The notes: generated by a model not told the origin, from the letters alone. DNA of 64,000 nt from Xanthomonas hyacinthi (GCF_009769165.1 NZ_CP043476.1:62001-126000); one strand, 5' to 3'; counted from the stretch's first letter, positions 40,338 through 48,769 are shown. Made by a program: numbers and translations.

Positions 40338-41665
40338 CCCAAATGCGACATCGCGACCGGCTCTCTCGACTCGACCTGCTGTGTCTGCGCCTGTCGCTGC
40401 ACTTCCTCGGTCATCTGCCGCGTACTCTCTTGCAACGACTGTACCTGCGCCTGCTCGCGATCCACGTACACCCGGCGCATCGCCGGATCGTTCAATTCGC
40501 CCTGCACTCCGATCAGGCCGCAGCCGTCCTTGCTCGGCACCACATGGTCTATCCGCTCAAGACCGCTGACCTTGGCCTCGAACGCCATCTGCCCAGCGGC
40601 CTGCTCCAAGGCCTGGCGGTTGGCGAAGCCAGCGCGCTCCTCGCCCAACCCTTCCAGCTGGCGCACGGCGCCTGTGTACAGCGCGTGCTGCGGATGGCCG
40701 GGATCGGACAGCAATGGCGCTGCAGCCGCGGCCTGATGCGTTGCGGCTTGCTGCGCCGGAGCATGCTGCGCCACTGCTCGATCAAGCGCCGCGCGGGTAT
40801 TACGGCCGACAACGCCGTCCACCTGCAAACCATGTTCGCGTTGGAACTGCTCCACTGCATGGCGTGTGTTAGGGCCGAAGTCGCCGTCTGGATGCAGGGG
40901 CATGCCATCGCGACCGGTCAGGCCGAGTTGCGTTAGCTGGCCCTGCATCTGCTTGACGGCTTCGCCGTGTTCGCCGGATACAAGTCGGCCATCCGATAGT
41001 GGATCACGCGCAGCATTGGCATGTCCGTGTCGTACAGCAGGAAGCCGACCCTCGGCAAGTTCGGTCAAATCTTGCTTTTCGTTGAGAGCACGCTCACGAA
41101 GTGAGTCCCATTGTGTTGGTGAGCTTTTGAATAGACGATCAGTATGGGAATACTTATAATCCTGCACCGCCTCAACTATTTGCCGATCAGATAAAGCCGA
41201 AATTTGGTAGCTGTCTCCGAACTTTTCCGAGAGTCCACGCTGGAATATTCCAGGGGTCAAATCTCGGAACTGTACAGACGTACTCCATAGTGCATCTTGA
41301 ACTGCTGGGCCGCGATCATGTAGATCTATTCCTGCTGCAGCAAGTCGTGATACCTGGGGATCATAATGCGTTCGACGGATGAAATCGTGCTGATCCTGAC
41401 CGAAACTAGGATCGCCATTTGCCAACTGGCGCCACCGAGCGTTGAAAGCCTCACTATTTGGGGACAAGCCCGCAAGCTGCGAACTATAGCGCGAGCTGTC
41501 CAAATACTCTACCAATGTCCCTTGGGAGGTGGAGAGCTGATATGTCCCGTAAGAGACTCCTCCATGATCGCCTCTGCCACTCGAAATAGTACCTGCCCCT
41601 CGACCACCACTCTCGTAACGAGATGACGTCATTCCGAGGCTCCATCCATCCACTGTCGTCGACAT
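40334..41665 (-). CDS. T4SS antibacterial effector 2: muramidase-like domain, peptidoglycan-binding domain, XVIPCD
   Basis: 443 residues from ATG 41665 (AAGGAG 9 bases upstream). The N-terminal 170 residues (YESGGRGAGTISSGRGDHGG, VSYGTYQLS, FGQDQHDFIRRTHYDP, DALWSTSVQFRDL) resemble a phage-type peptidoglycan hydrolase family with a catalytic Glu in YESGG. A PG_binding_1 domain (about 228-290) and XVIPCD (from about 318) follow and are nearly identical to those of effector 1, while the catalytic domain is unrelated. The natural C-terminus is replaced by HLG from virB6 DNA. Immunity is probably the LprI-like gene upstream. Confidence 0.85.
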   Translation of the reverse strand: MSTTVDGWSLGMTSSRYESGGRGAGTISSGRGDHGGVSYGTYQLSTSQGTLVEYLDSSRYSSQLAGLSPNSEAFNARWRQLANGDPSFGQDQHDFIRRTHYDPQVSRLAAAGIDLHDRGPAVQDALWSTSVQFRDLTPGIFQRGLSEKFGDSYQISALSDRQIVEAVQDYKYSHTDRLFKSSPTQWDSLRERALNEKQDLTELAEGRLPAVRHGHANAARDPLSDGRLVSGEHGEAVKQMQGQLTQLGLTGRDGMPLHPDGDFGPNTRHAVEQFQREHGLQVDGVVGRNTRAALDRAVAQHAPAQQAATHQAAAAAPLLSDPGHPQHALYTGAVRQLEGLGEERAGFANRQALEQAAGQMAFEAKVSGLERIDHVVPSKDGCGLIGVQGELNDPAMRRVYVDREQAQVQSLQESTRQMTEEVQRQAQTQQVESREPVAMSHLG

Positions 41666-41714
41666 GGCTTTCAACTCCTTGTAAATTATTTTGGAAGACT
41701 ATATCTACGCCAAG

Positions 41715-42308
41715 CTATAAAGCACCAGCCTCCAACTCATCACCACGTTTCACCGTCACGTTCAAATGACAGCTACTTCGCTCAAGCGCTTCAGCCTGGC
41801 CACCACCAAGGCTCCCGCCGAGATTACACAGCTTATCGCGTGACTTGATCCATTTTCGTTGCTTTTCTCGCAAACCAGACTGCTGCGACTTAGCGAGATC
41901 CAACATGCGCTCATTATATAACTTATTCAAACGTGCATCTTGATAGCGATATTCTTCAGCATTGCAATCAAGTAGGGCTGGGGTGACACCAGCGGAGTTT
42001 TTAACACAATCCTTGTAGGAAGATCGCAAACGAACTTGCGATGCCAGATCGGCACGCTTTTGTTGAGCGGGTTCGTCTAGTGCTTTCTCGAGCAGTTGAT
42101 CGTTCTCATGCGCGGCTTGGGCTTGCTTTTGCGCCGAACTAGATGAGAGACCAGAAGTCAATTTTCCTGGTGAACTAGCTCCACGAGTGTCAGCATCGTT
42201 TCTTTCATCCATATTTTCCTGAGCATGCAGGTCCATCCTGCCACACGCAGCCGAAGAAATAGCTATAAGAAGAACAAGCACTTTCTCCAAACTTGAGTTA
42301 ATCCACAT
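41715..42308 (-). CDS. LprI/DUF1311-type lipoprotein, probable immunity protein for effector 2
   Basis: 197 residues from ATG 42308; an upstream GTG at 42320 is less likely. The N-terminus MWINSSLEKVLVLLIAISSA ends at the lipobox SAAC. The C-terminal half has the LprI-N/DUF1311 pattern SYKDCVKNSAGVTPALLDCN, then EEYRYQDARLNKLYNE and LREKQRKWIKSRDKLC. Members of this family include lysozyme inhibitors, which fits protection against the muramidase encoded by the next gene, 49 bases downstream. AT-rich region. Confidence 0.8.
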   Translation of the reverse strand: MWINSSLEKVLVLLIAISSAACGRMDLHAQENMDERNDADTRGASSPGKLTSGLSSSSAQKQAQAAHENDQLLEKALDEPAQQKRADLASQVRLRSSYKDCVKNSAGVTPALLDCNAEEYRYQDARLNKLYNERMLDLAKSQQSGLREKQRKWIKSRDKLCNLGGSLGGGQAEALERSSCHLNVTVKRGDELEAGAL

Positions 42309-42328
42309 ATCAGTCACCACATCAGAGA

Positions 42329-42820
42329 TTAGTATTTTCTAAAAATTGGATCAGTGCACTCCGTAAACTTAACTGAGCATATTGACTTGGATCTTTTTTC
42401 ACAATCAGATAACGCTCTTTTTCCTGCAATGCCTTCATCCTTCCCCGTATTAAAATCGACTCCAAGCTCATTAGACGCGGCAGCGGCAATACACTGATTG
42501 AAATATGTTGCATCTACAGAGCAATCTGAGACACCAGTTGAATAACATCTATTCAAAGCATCTTGACGAGCTTCATTCTCAGTAAATTTTCCTTTAGATG
42601 ACCAGGCCCCGCCCGCTTTATTAGAGCTTACTAATGCACCCCATGTCTTAATCCATTCCCCAGTGGGGCGAGGGGGCGCTGCCCCGTCTTCGTCAGGGAG
42701 ACACTGTGCACTTCCCACCTGGCCTCCAACTGGGCAACGCGTTTGCGCAAATGAACTTAAGGGGGAAAAATATAGTAGAAAAATCAAAAAAAATAATGGC
42801 TCAATAGCTTTCTTATTCAT
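42329..42820 (-). CDS. DUF4189-like secreted protein, copy B
   Basis: 163 residues. Signal peptide MNKKAIEPLFFLIFLLYFSP, then the shared core QTRCPVGGQVGSAQCLPDED, RPTGEWIKTWGALVSSNKAG, ARQDALNRCYSTGVSDCSV and TECTDPIFRKY at the end. It begins 2 bases after the truncated virB6 copy at 42823, and ends 20 bases before the LprI-like gene. It is closer to copy C than to copy A by eye. Confidence 0.78.
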   Translation of the reverse strand: MNKKAIEPLFFLIFLLYFSPLSSFAQTRCPVGGQVGSAQCLPDEDGAAPPRPTGEWIKTWGALVSSNKAGGAWSSKGKFTENEARQDALNRCYSTGVSDCSVDATYFNQCIAAAASNELGVDFNTGKDEGIAGKRALSDCEKRSKSICSVKFTECTDPIFRKY

Positions 42821-42822
42821 AA

Positions 42823-43340
42823 TTACGAAACCCTACTGTCATGGGCGCCACGACTTCCAGGAGCCGCGATTTGAGTCTGCCCGCCAACATCTTTATTTAC
42901 ATTTACATAATTATTCCCACCAGTGCTATTTGCATTGGTGTGGTTCGCACCTTCCACCCTCACCGGCGCCTGCGGCGCATAAGGCTGCCCCGACGCCGGA
43001 TCCTTGCCCACCTGGCCAAACGCCGAATACGCGTTGAACTGCCCCAGCGTGCCCTGAAAGAACGCCGCCGCCATCGGCGGCGCTGTCAGGATCAGCGTAC
43101 TCAACACCAAGCCGATCCCTCCCTGCTGCAACGCCATGCTGCTCACACCCTCGCCCGTGCCGTTGGACACCACCCACCTCGCCAAAAAACCCGCCGCCAC
43201 CGCACTGACCACCTTCGTCGCCAGGCTCACCGTGAAACTCAGCACCACAGCCTCAGCTCGCTCATCGCCGTCAACGTCACCTATTACGACATCTGGATCG
43301 GCGACTCGGCCTTCAGTCCGAAATCAACTACGACAAGCGA
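42823..43340 (-). pseudogene. virB6 copy with internal deletion and its own tail
   Basis: The 3' part (42960-43246) appears identical to 44209-44495 of intact virB6, then has a distinct tail (VRVEGANHTNANSTGGNN to GSRGAHDSRVS). Upstream, 43247-43340 is a diverged remnant of the virB6 N-terminal region with in-frame TAA TAG after the codons for QMS. The two parts join at GGTGCTG, which occurs at both ends of a 534-base segment present in intact virB6. A short ORF from 43248 (141 codons) remains open. Probably not functional as VirB6. Confidence 0.82.
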
Positions 43341-43355
43341 AATTCAATATTTCTC

Positions 43356-43590
43356 CTGATTAGCCCTGACTCTCAGCTGTGGAAATTGCTCGCCGCACGC
43401 AGAACCGGCTCTGGACAGGGTTTGCATCGCATCATCGCCGTGGCGAGTCGTGGCAGCATCTCGCGCAGGCAGAATCGGCGATTGAAACGGTAGGCCGCCT
43501 CGGCCAGATAACGTCTTGCGTAGTTGCCTTGCGCGATGGCGTGATAAGCGCAGATCCTGCGACTGCTGGCTGAAGGTCAGGGCTAATCAG
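43356..43590 (-). mobile_element. IS1595-family relic, internally deleted but with both terminal repeats
   Basis: Perfect 15-bp terminal inverted repeats CTGATTAGCCCTGAC (43356-43370 and, inverted, 43576-43590) enclose 205 bases. On the minus strand the last part of a transposase is readable: AYHAIAQG, NYARRYLAEAAYRFNRRF, CLREMLPRLATAMM and a TGA, typical of the IS1595 (ISXO2-like) C-terminus. The flanks carry AATATTTCT (43346-43354 and 43591-43599), an 8-9-bp target duplication. It is non-autonomous. Confidence 0.85.
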
Positions 43591-44077
43591 AATATTTCTT
43601 AAAAAATGGATTGGTACATTCCGCAAATAAAACCGAGCACTGCAAACCGACTCTTTTTTTACAATCATCCAATGCACGCTTACTAGCAATCGCCTCATCC
43701 TTCCCGGTAGAACTATTTCCGCTACCGCCACCAATAGGAACTACGATAGCCAAGCATTGATTGAAATAGGTAGCTTGCACTGAGCAATCATTCGCCCCAG
43801 ATGAATAACACTTATTTAATGCATCATTCCGCGCATCTTCTTCGCTAAATTTACCAACGGAACTCCACCCTTCATTTACTTTAACAGAATTAACTACCGC
43901 ACCCCATGTCTTAATCCACTCCCCTGTTGCGCGGGGAGGTGCAGAACCCTCGTCATCGGGAATGCAATGCGCACTTCCCGCCGGGGTTCCAACCGCACAG
44001 CGAGTCTGCCCAAATATATTTGAGGAAAAAAAATATGCAGAAATCGCAAAAATAATATAAGAAATCTTATTAATCAT
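43583..44077 (-). CDS. DUF4189-like secreted protein, copy A, with stop codon supplied by an insertion
   Basis: 164 residues. Signal peptide MINKISYIIFAISAYFFSSN, then QTRCAVGTPAGSAHCIPDDE, RATGEWIKTWGAVVNSVKV, ARNDALNKCYSSGANDCSV and FAECTNPFFKKYSD. It starts 6 bases after the intact virB6 and would be co-translated with it. The IS1595 relic entered the original TGA stop: beyond the insertion the flank continues TATTGA, so the ancestral protein ended FFKKY, as copy B ends FRKY. The present TAG lies in the IS terminal repeat and adds Ser-Asp. Confidence 0.8.
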   Translation of the reverse strand: MINKISYIIFAISAYFFSSNIFGQTRCAVGTPAGSAHCIPDDEGSAPPRATGEWIKTWGAVVNSVKVNEGWSSVGKFSEEDARNDALNKCYSSGANDCSVQATYFNQCLAIVVPIGGGSGNSSTGKDEAIASKRALDDCKKRVGLQCSVLFAECTNPFFKKYSD

Positions 44078-44083
44078 AAAATT

Positions 44084-45178
44084 TTAGGCCTTATTTCCAT
44101 GTGCGCCACGACTTCCTGCTTGAGCTATCTGATCTTGACTTTCAGCACCTTTATTCATATGCATCTGACTGTTAAATGTATTTAGATTCGATTTTGCCTG
44201 ATCAGTTCTCACCGGCGCCTGCGGCGCATAAGGCTGCCCCGACGCCGGATCCTTGCCCACCTGGCCAAACGCCGAATACGCGTTGAACTGCCCCAGCGTG
44301 CCCTGAAAGAACGCCGCCGCCATCGGCGGCGCTGTCAGGATCAGCGTACTCAACACCAAGCCGATCCCTCCCTGCTGCAACGCCATGCTGCTCACACCCT
44401 CGCCCGTGCCGTTGGACACCACCCACCTCGCCAAAAAACCCGCCGCCACCGCACTGACCACCTTCGTCGCCAGGCTCACCGTGAAACTCAGCACCGCCAA
44501 CGAAAACATCGTCCCAATCCCGTACAACAGCCACTTCTGGAACAACGACTTCGTCGCATCAAATAGCAGGCACAGGATGAACAGCGGCCCAAACCCGATG
44601 AACAACGCCATCGCCAGCTTGTTCAGCAATAGCAGCGAACCACCGATCACCCCTGGTCCTGCCATCCCGATCCCCGTGAACAACCGCGCCCGGTCCTTCT
44701 CCTTCGCCCGCTCCGGGTCCCCCGCCGTATTGATCTGGTCGATGCTGGTCATCGCCACCTGCATCAGCGCAAGGTTCTTGTCGATCTCCTTGTACGGACT
44801 GTCCGAGTTCCCCGTCACCGTCTTCACGATCGCGCTGCTCAACCCATCGGTCAGCTTCCAGTACAGACCGCTCATCATGCTGTCGCCCTGGCTCGCCCCT
44901 GGCCTGGCCGCAGACACCATGCTCATCGCCACGCCAATGATCAGCAACGAACGCAGCGCCGTCACCACCAGATCCATCGCGAACTCGCGCGATTGCCCGG
45001 TCACTATCCGGTAACCCTTCAACAGCACCCATAGCGTCAGCGCGCTCATCGCCGTCAGCGTCACCCACCACGACATCCGGATCAGCAGCGACCATTGGAA
45101 ATAGTCGATCTCGTCACGCAAGAAATCGTTGATCAGCGTGAAGAACGCGTAGTTGCCTAAATTCTGCAAAAAATCCAT
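44084..45178 (-). CDS. virB6: T4SS inner-membrane channel protein VirB6 (intact copy)
   Basis: 364 residues from ATG 45178 (GGAG 8 bases upstream; an ATG at 45205 is possible). Several membrane segments are visible, including MSWWVTLTAMSALTLWVLL, LLIIGVAMSMVSA and GGIGLVLSTLILTAPPMAAA. It belongs to the inner-membrane complex of the X-T4SS. The conserved core ends near QPYAPQAPVR; the last 44 residues are a hydrophilic tail ending GSRGAHGNKA. Two partial copies nearby share the core but have different tails. Confidence 0.92.
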   Translation of the reverse strand: MDFLQNLGNYAFFTLINDFLRDEIDYFQWSLLIRMSWWVTLTAMSALTLWVLLKGYRIVTGQSREFAMDLVVTALRSLLIIGVAMSMVSAARPGASQGDSMMSGLYWKLTDGLSSAIVKTVTGNSDSPYKEIDKNLALMQVAMTSIDQINTAGDPERAKEKDRARLFTGIGMAGPGVIGGSLLLLNKLAMALFIGFGPLFILCLLFDATKSLFQKWLLYGIGTMFSLAVLSFTVSLATKVVSAVAAGFLARWVVSNGTGEGVSSMALQQGGIGLVLSTLILTAPPMAAAFFQGTLGQFNAYSAFGQVGKDPASGQPYAPQAPVRTDQAKSNLNTFNSQMHMNKGAESQDQIAQAGSRGAHGNKA

Positions 45179-45262
45179 GACTGCTCCATAGCGCGAGGCG
45201 CTCATCGCTGAGCGTTATTCCTGCAAACCGGCCCCTTTCAAAAGGAACCGGCACAATACGAA

Positions 45263-46042
45263 TTATTCATCGATGCTCAATCGCTTGAAATCGTCGGGAC
45301 GCGACGACTTGAGGGCTTCCAACGATCCAGCCATCACCGCGCCGCCAACCAACTTGCTCGCGAAATCGCCCAACCCGGCAAACCCTTCGAACAAGCCACC
45401 GCCCCCGGTCGTCGTCGCCGACGGCGCCTTCTTGCCGTTCATCGCCGCCCAGGCTCCAGCCGACTGCACTTGGGTCAGGAATGCCAGACGCTTCTCGTAG
45501 GCGAACATGGCCGCCTCGGTCTGTTGGCGGTCGATGTCCATCAGGGTTTTCAGCGCGATCAGCTTGTTGGTGTTGTCTTCGAGCTTGCCGATCTGTTCTG
45601 GCTCGAGCTCGGTGCGCTCTTTTTCTATATCGCGCAATCGCTGCAGTCTCTTCTCCGTGATGTCGTACATCGCCACCATGTAGTTGTACTGCGAGTTGCG
45701 TGTGCGCTGGATGAGTTCGCAGGTCTGCTGTTGTTCGCTGGAAACAGACGTGCCCGACGTGGTGCTCGCACAATCGGAAACACCATAGTTGTCGTCGACC
45801 TTTACGAGCTTCTCTTTCGGCTTCTCGCCCTCTTCGCCGCTCGGTTTTTCGCCCGTGCTATTGCCAATCTGGTGATCGGCACGGACCTTGTCGAGCTTTC
45901 CATCCAACGTATTGGTATTTGCCTTGTTTTCCTTAATCTGACCATTGTCGATCACCTCCCACTGCGCAAGCGCAGTGACAGGCGCCAGCGCACACAGCGC
46001 GACCAAAGCAAAGACGATGCCGAACCGATTGAAAGATTTCAT
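45263..46042 (-). CDS. virB5: T4SS minor pilin / pilus-tip protein VirB5
   Basis: 259 residues from ATG 46042. MKSFNRFGIVFALVALCALA is the signal peptide, cleaved after ALA at about residue 27. The mature part is mostly helical, with charged coiled-coil-like runs (EKRLQRLRDIEKERTELEPE, NTNKLIALKTLMDIDRQQTE), and ends in a Gly-rich hydrophobic stretch GGGGLFEGFAGLG. Position between virB4 and virB6 fixes the assignment, since VirB5 sequences diverge widely. Confidence 0.85.
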   Translation of the reverse strand: MKSFNRFGIVFALVALCALAPVTALAQWEVIDNGQIKENKANTNTLDGKLDKVRADHQIGNSTGEKPSGEEGEKPKEKLVKVDDNYGVSDCASTTSGTSVSSEQQQTCELIQRTRNSQYNYMVAMYDITEKRLQRLRDIEKERTELEPEQIGKLEDNTNKLIALKTLMDIDRQQTEAAMFAYEKRLAFLTQVQSAGAWAAMNGKKAPSATTTGGGGLFEGFAGLGDFASKLVGGAVMAGSLEALKSSRPDDFKRLSIDE

Positions 46043-46113
46043 AGTCCTGTCCATAAACACCTCAACACTGAACTTTCAGGAAAACATAGTGATCACGATC
46101 CAAACGGGCGCCG

Positions 46114-48585
46114 TCAGACGACTGTCGCAGCACCGCGGCTATCCGAAGACGACGCCTTCCCGGATGCCGATTTTCCGGAACCCTTGCGCTTGGCATAAAA
46201 TTCGCTGAGCCATTGCTCGGGCCTTAGATCATCGGGCACCACGCCATGCGCCTTGGCTGTTTGCTCGAGCACCTGGTGCATGATCTCGATGTTGTCGGTG
46301 GACGCCGAAATGACGGCCAGCGCATCGTCCATACCGCGCAGATTGAGCTGGCAGATGGACGAGCCGTGGCCCTGCTTGACCAGGAAACAGCGCGAGCGCT
46401 CGTCCAGGTTGACGACCACCTGGTACTCGGCCTCGGTCAGCTTGAGGCCCTCCATGTAGTCTTCCTTGCTCGCGTTCGGATTCGGCAGCAGGATCATCGT
46501 GGCGGTCTGCTCGACCAGCGCCGCCGAAATGTCGCTGGCCAGCGCGTCTTCCGGGCTTTGCGTAGCGAAGATACCCAGGCCGTTCTGCTTACGAATGGTC
46601 TTCTGCTTGTTCTTGGCGAACTCCTTGAGGCCGCCTTTGCCGTCCAGGATCTTCCAGAACTCGTCCATCACGTAGATCAGCGGACGCCCGTCGATCAAGG
46701 CCTCCAGCCGGTGCAACAGGTAGTTGATCACCGGTACGCGCACTTCCGGATTGTCGATGACGTCGGTGTAGTCGAAGCCGATGATGCTGGCCTTCTCCAG
46801 ATTGATGGTATCCACCGGGTTGTCGAATACCCAACCGTGAGAATTGCCCGCAGTCCACTTGCGCATGCGCGCATACAGGCCGTCGTCGCCCATGTTGGGC
46901 AGGCTCTTGCGGTAGTTGGTCATGCTGCGCAAGTGCATCGGCGTATCCAGCATGCCTTCCACGCCGCGGAAGATGTCTTCCTCTTCGCGCGAGGTGTACT
47001 CGATCTTGCCCGCCAGGACCTTGATCAGGTCGGCCAGGAACTGCACGTTGGCCTCGCTGCGCTCGCACTGGAACGGGTTGAAACCGGTGGGGCGGCCGTT
47101 CTCCAGGGCCAGATAGTTGCCGCCGCAGGCGCGCACGAAGATTTCTGCGCCGTGGTCCTTGTCGAAGAAGAAGATGGTCGGGATCGGGTCGAACTTCTGC
47201 ACCTGGCTGAGCAGGAAGTTGATCAGTGCGGTCTTGCCCGTCCCCGACTTGCCGATGACCATGGTATTGGCGATGGCTTTTTCGCCCAGCGAATTCTCCG
47301 CCGGGTGCGTGGCGTGGAAATTGAAATAGTACGGTTGGCCGTTGGTCGTCTGCAGCGTGGTGACGCACTCGCCCCAGGGATTGTTGTCGCGCTTGCCCTG
47401 GGCGAAATTGTGCAGCGGGGACAGGCCAAGGAAATTCAGCGAACTGACGTTGGCCAGACGCGTGCGGTACTTCCAGTTGCCCGGAAGCTGCGCGTAGAAG
47501 GACGACGCGATGGCCAGATCCTCCTTGGTGGAGACGAACCCGGCATTGGATAACTCGGCACGGGTGGTCGCGATCTGCTGCGACAGTTTTTCCTGGGTGT
47601 CGGCATAGACGGCGATGGTGAAATGGTATTCGCCCAGCACGAAGTTGCCCGACGACAGCTGGTCCATCGCCAGGTCCAGTTCGTGGATCTGGCTGACCGC
47701 CTTGTCGCCCGACGAGATCATCATGCCCTTGGTCCGATCCAGCACCTTCAGCGCGTCGTGGCGCCCCATCGGGCTGAAGGAGTGGGTCGTCACATACTCG
47801 AAATCGAGGTATTTCAGGCCATTCAGGATGCCGGGATAGGTCGCGTCGGTATATTCCTTGATGTTCAAAATGGCGCCGAAATGATTTACGCCCTCAGGCG
47901 TCTTGATCACATAATCGCCGGTCTTGTTGGCGAACATGTGCTTGCTGACCGGAAGGTACGCGGGAACCGGCGCCTGCAGCACCGGCACCGGCTCGTCGAT
48001 GCGATTGATGAGATAGCCGAAGAACTCAAGCGCTTCGGAGAACACGACGCCATTGCTGGCTTCGTACATGCTGAGCCGGTAAGGCGAATAGTCCTTCAAC
48101 ACGGCTTCGACGTTGCCGGCCAACTCCAGGATCTTGGCAATCGCCTGGTCTTGCTCGGTCTGCAGCTGCGCGATATTGGACGATTTGTCCATCAGCCGTT
48201 TGCCAGTGACCACAGGGCGATAGATCATGCTCAGATACAGTTCGTTTTGCATGATCTTCTGCGAGGAAAGCGCGCCGTAGTATTGTTCCGAAAGCTCCTG
48301 ATTGAACTTCTGGCGGAACTGGCCCTTCGATTTGATGCGGCGGCGGCGGCGCACATCGTGCACCCAGAAGGCCACGTTGGCGAAGTCCGGCGCGCGCAAT
48401 GTCTGCAGCATCCGGTTGAACGTGTTGTGGCGATGCTCGATCTCCCACTCCTCGCGGCCGACGAACGGCAGCCCTCCCAGATGCCAGGTCAACATGAAGT
48501 CTCCCCCCGTCGTCTTGAGCACCGAAGGCGCTACATGCGTGGAGATGGAGATGAATTCGCTGATCGACGTATCTGGAATGAACAT
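46114..48585 (-). CDS. virB4: T4SS ATPase VirB4
   Basis: 823 residues from ATG 48585; a GTG at 48663 would add 26 residues without conservation I can recognise. Walker A GKSGTGKTALINF lies near residue 448 and Walker B LIYVMDEFW near 638, with FATQSPEDAL beyond. This CagE/TrbE/VirB4-type ATPase powers assembly and transport at the inner membrane. The C-terminus is Ser/Lys-rich (KGSGKSASGKASSSD). Confidence 0.95.
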   Translation of the reverse strand: MFIPDTSISEFISISTHVAPSVLKTTGGDFMLTWHLGGLPFVGREEWEIEHRHNTFNRMLQTLRAPDFANVAFWVHDVRRRRRIKSKGQFRQKFNQELSEQYYGALSSQKIMQNELYLSMIYRPVVTGKRLMDKSSNIAQLQTEQDQAIAKILELAGNVEAVLKDYSPYRLSMYEASNGVVFSEALEFFGYLINRIDEPVPVLQAPVPAYLPVSKHMFANKTGDYVIKTPEGVNHFGAILNIKEYTDATYPGILNGLKYLDFEYVTTHSFSPMGRHDALKVLDRTKGMMISSGDKAVSQIHELDLAMDQLSSGNFVLGEYHFTIAVYADTQEKLSQQIATTRAELSNAGFVSTKEDLAIASSFYAQLPGNWKYRTRLANVSSLNFLGLSPLHNFAQGKRDNNPWGECVTTLQTTNGQPYYFNFHATHPAENSLGEKAIANTMVIGKSGTGKTALINFLLSQVQKFDPIPTIFFFDKDHGAEIFVRACGGNYLALENGRPTGFNPFQCERSEANVQFLADLIKVLAGKIEYTSREEEDIFRGVEGMLDTPMHLRSMTNYRKSLPNMGDDGLYARMRKWTAGNSHGWVFDNPVDTINLEKASIIGFDYTDVIDNPEVRVPVINYLLHRLEALIDGRPLIYVMDEFWKILDGKGGLKEFAKNKQKTIRKQNGLGIFATQSPEDALASDISAALVEQTATMILLPNPNASKEDYMEGLKLTEAEYQVVVNLDERSRCFLVKQGHGSSICQLNLRGMDDALAVISASTDNIEIMHQVLEQTAKAHGVVPDDLRPEQWLSEFYAKRKGSGKSASGKASSSDSRGAATVV

Positions 48586-48769
48586 GGTGGGATGACTCTG
48601 AATGCATCTCGTCTTGCCAAGGCCCGACTCAAACGAGACGGGAATAGTCGAACATTCACTCACTTATCGAGAAACGACCGCAACCGAGATAGCGCTGGAA
48701 AACTGAACAAGCCCATGCACGAAACAAACAGTTCGTGCATGGGGTCGAGGCAGCCACACCAGGTCCAGA

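Noticed and set aside
42823..43248. A second functional VirB6
   Set aside because: It lacks the N-terminal membrane segments, and the upstream remnant carries stop codons.
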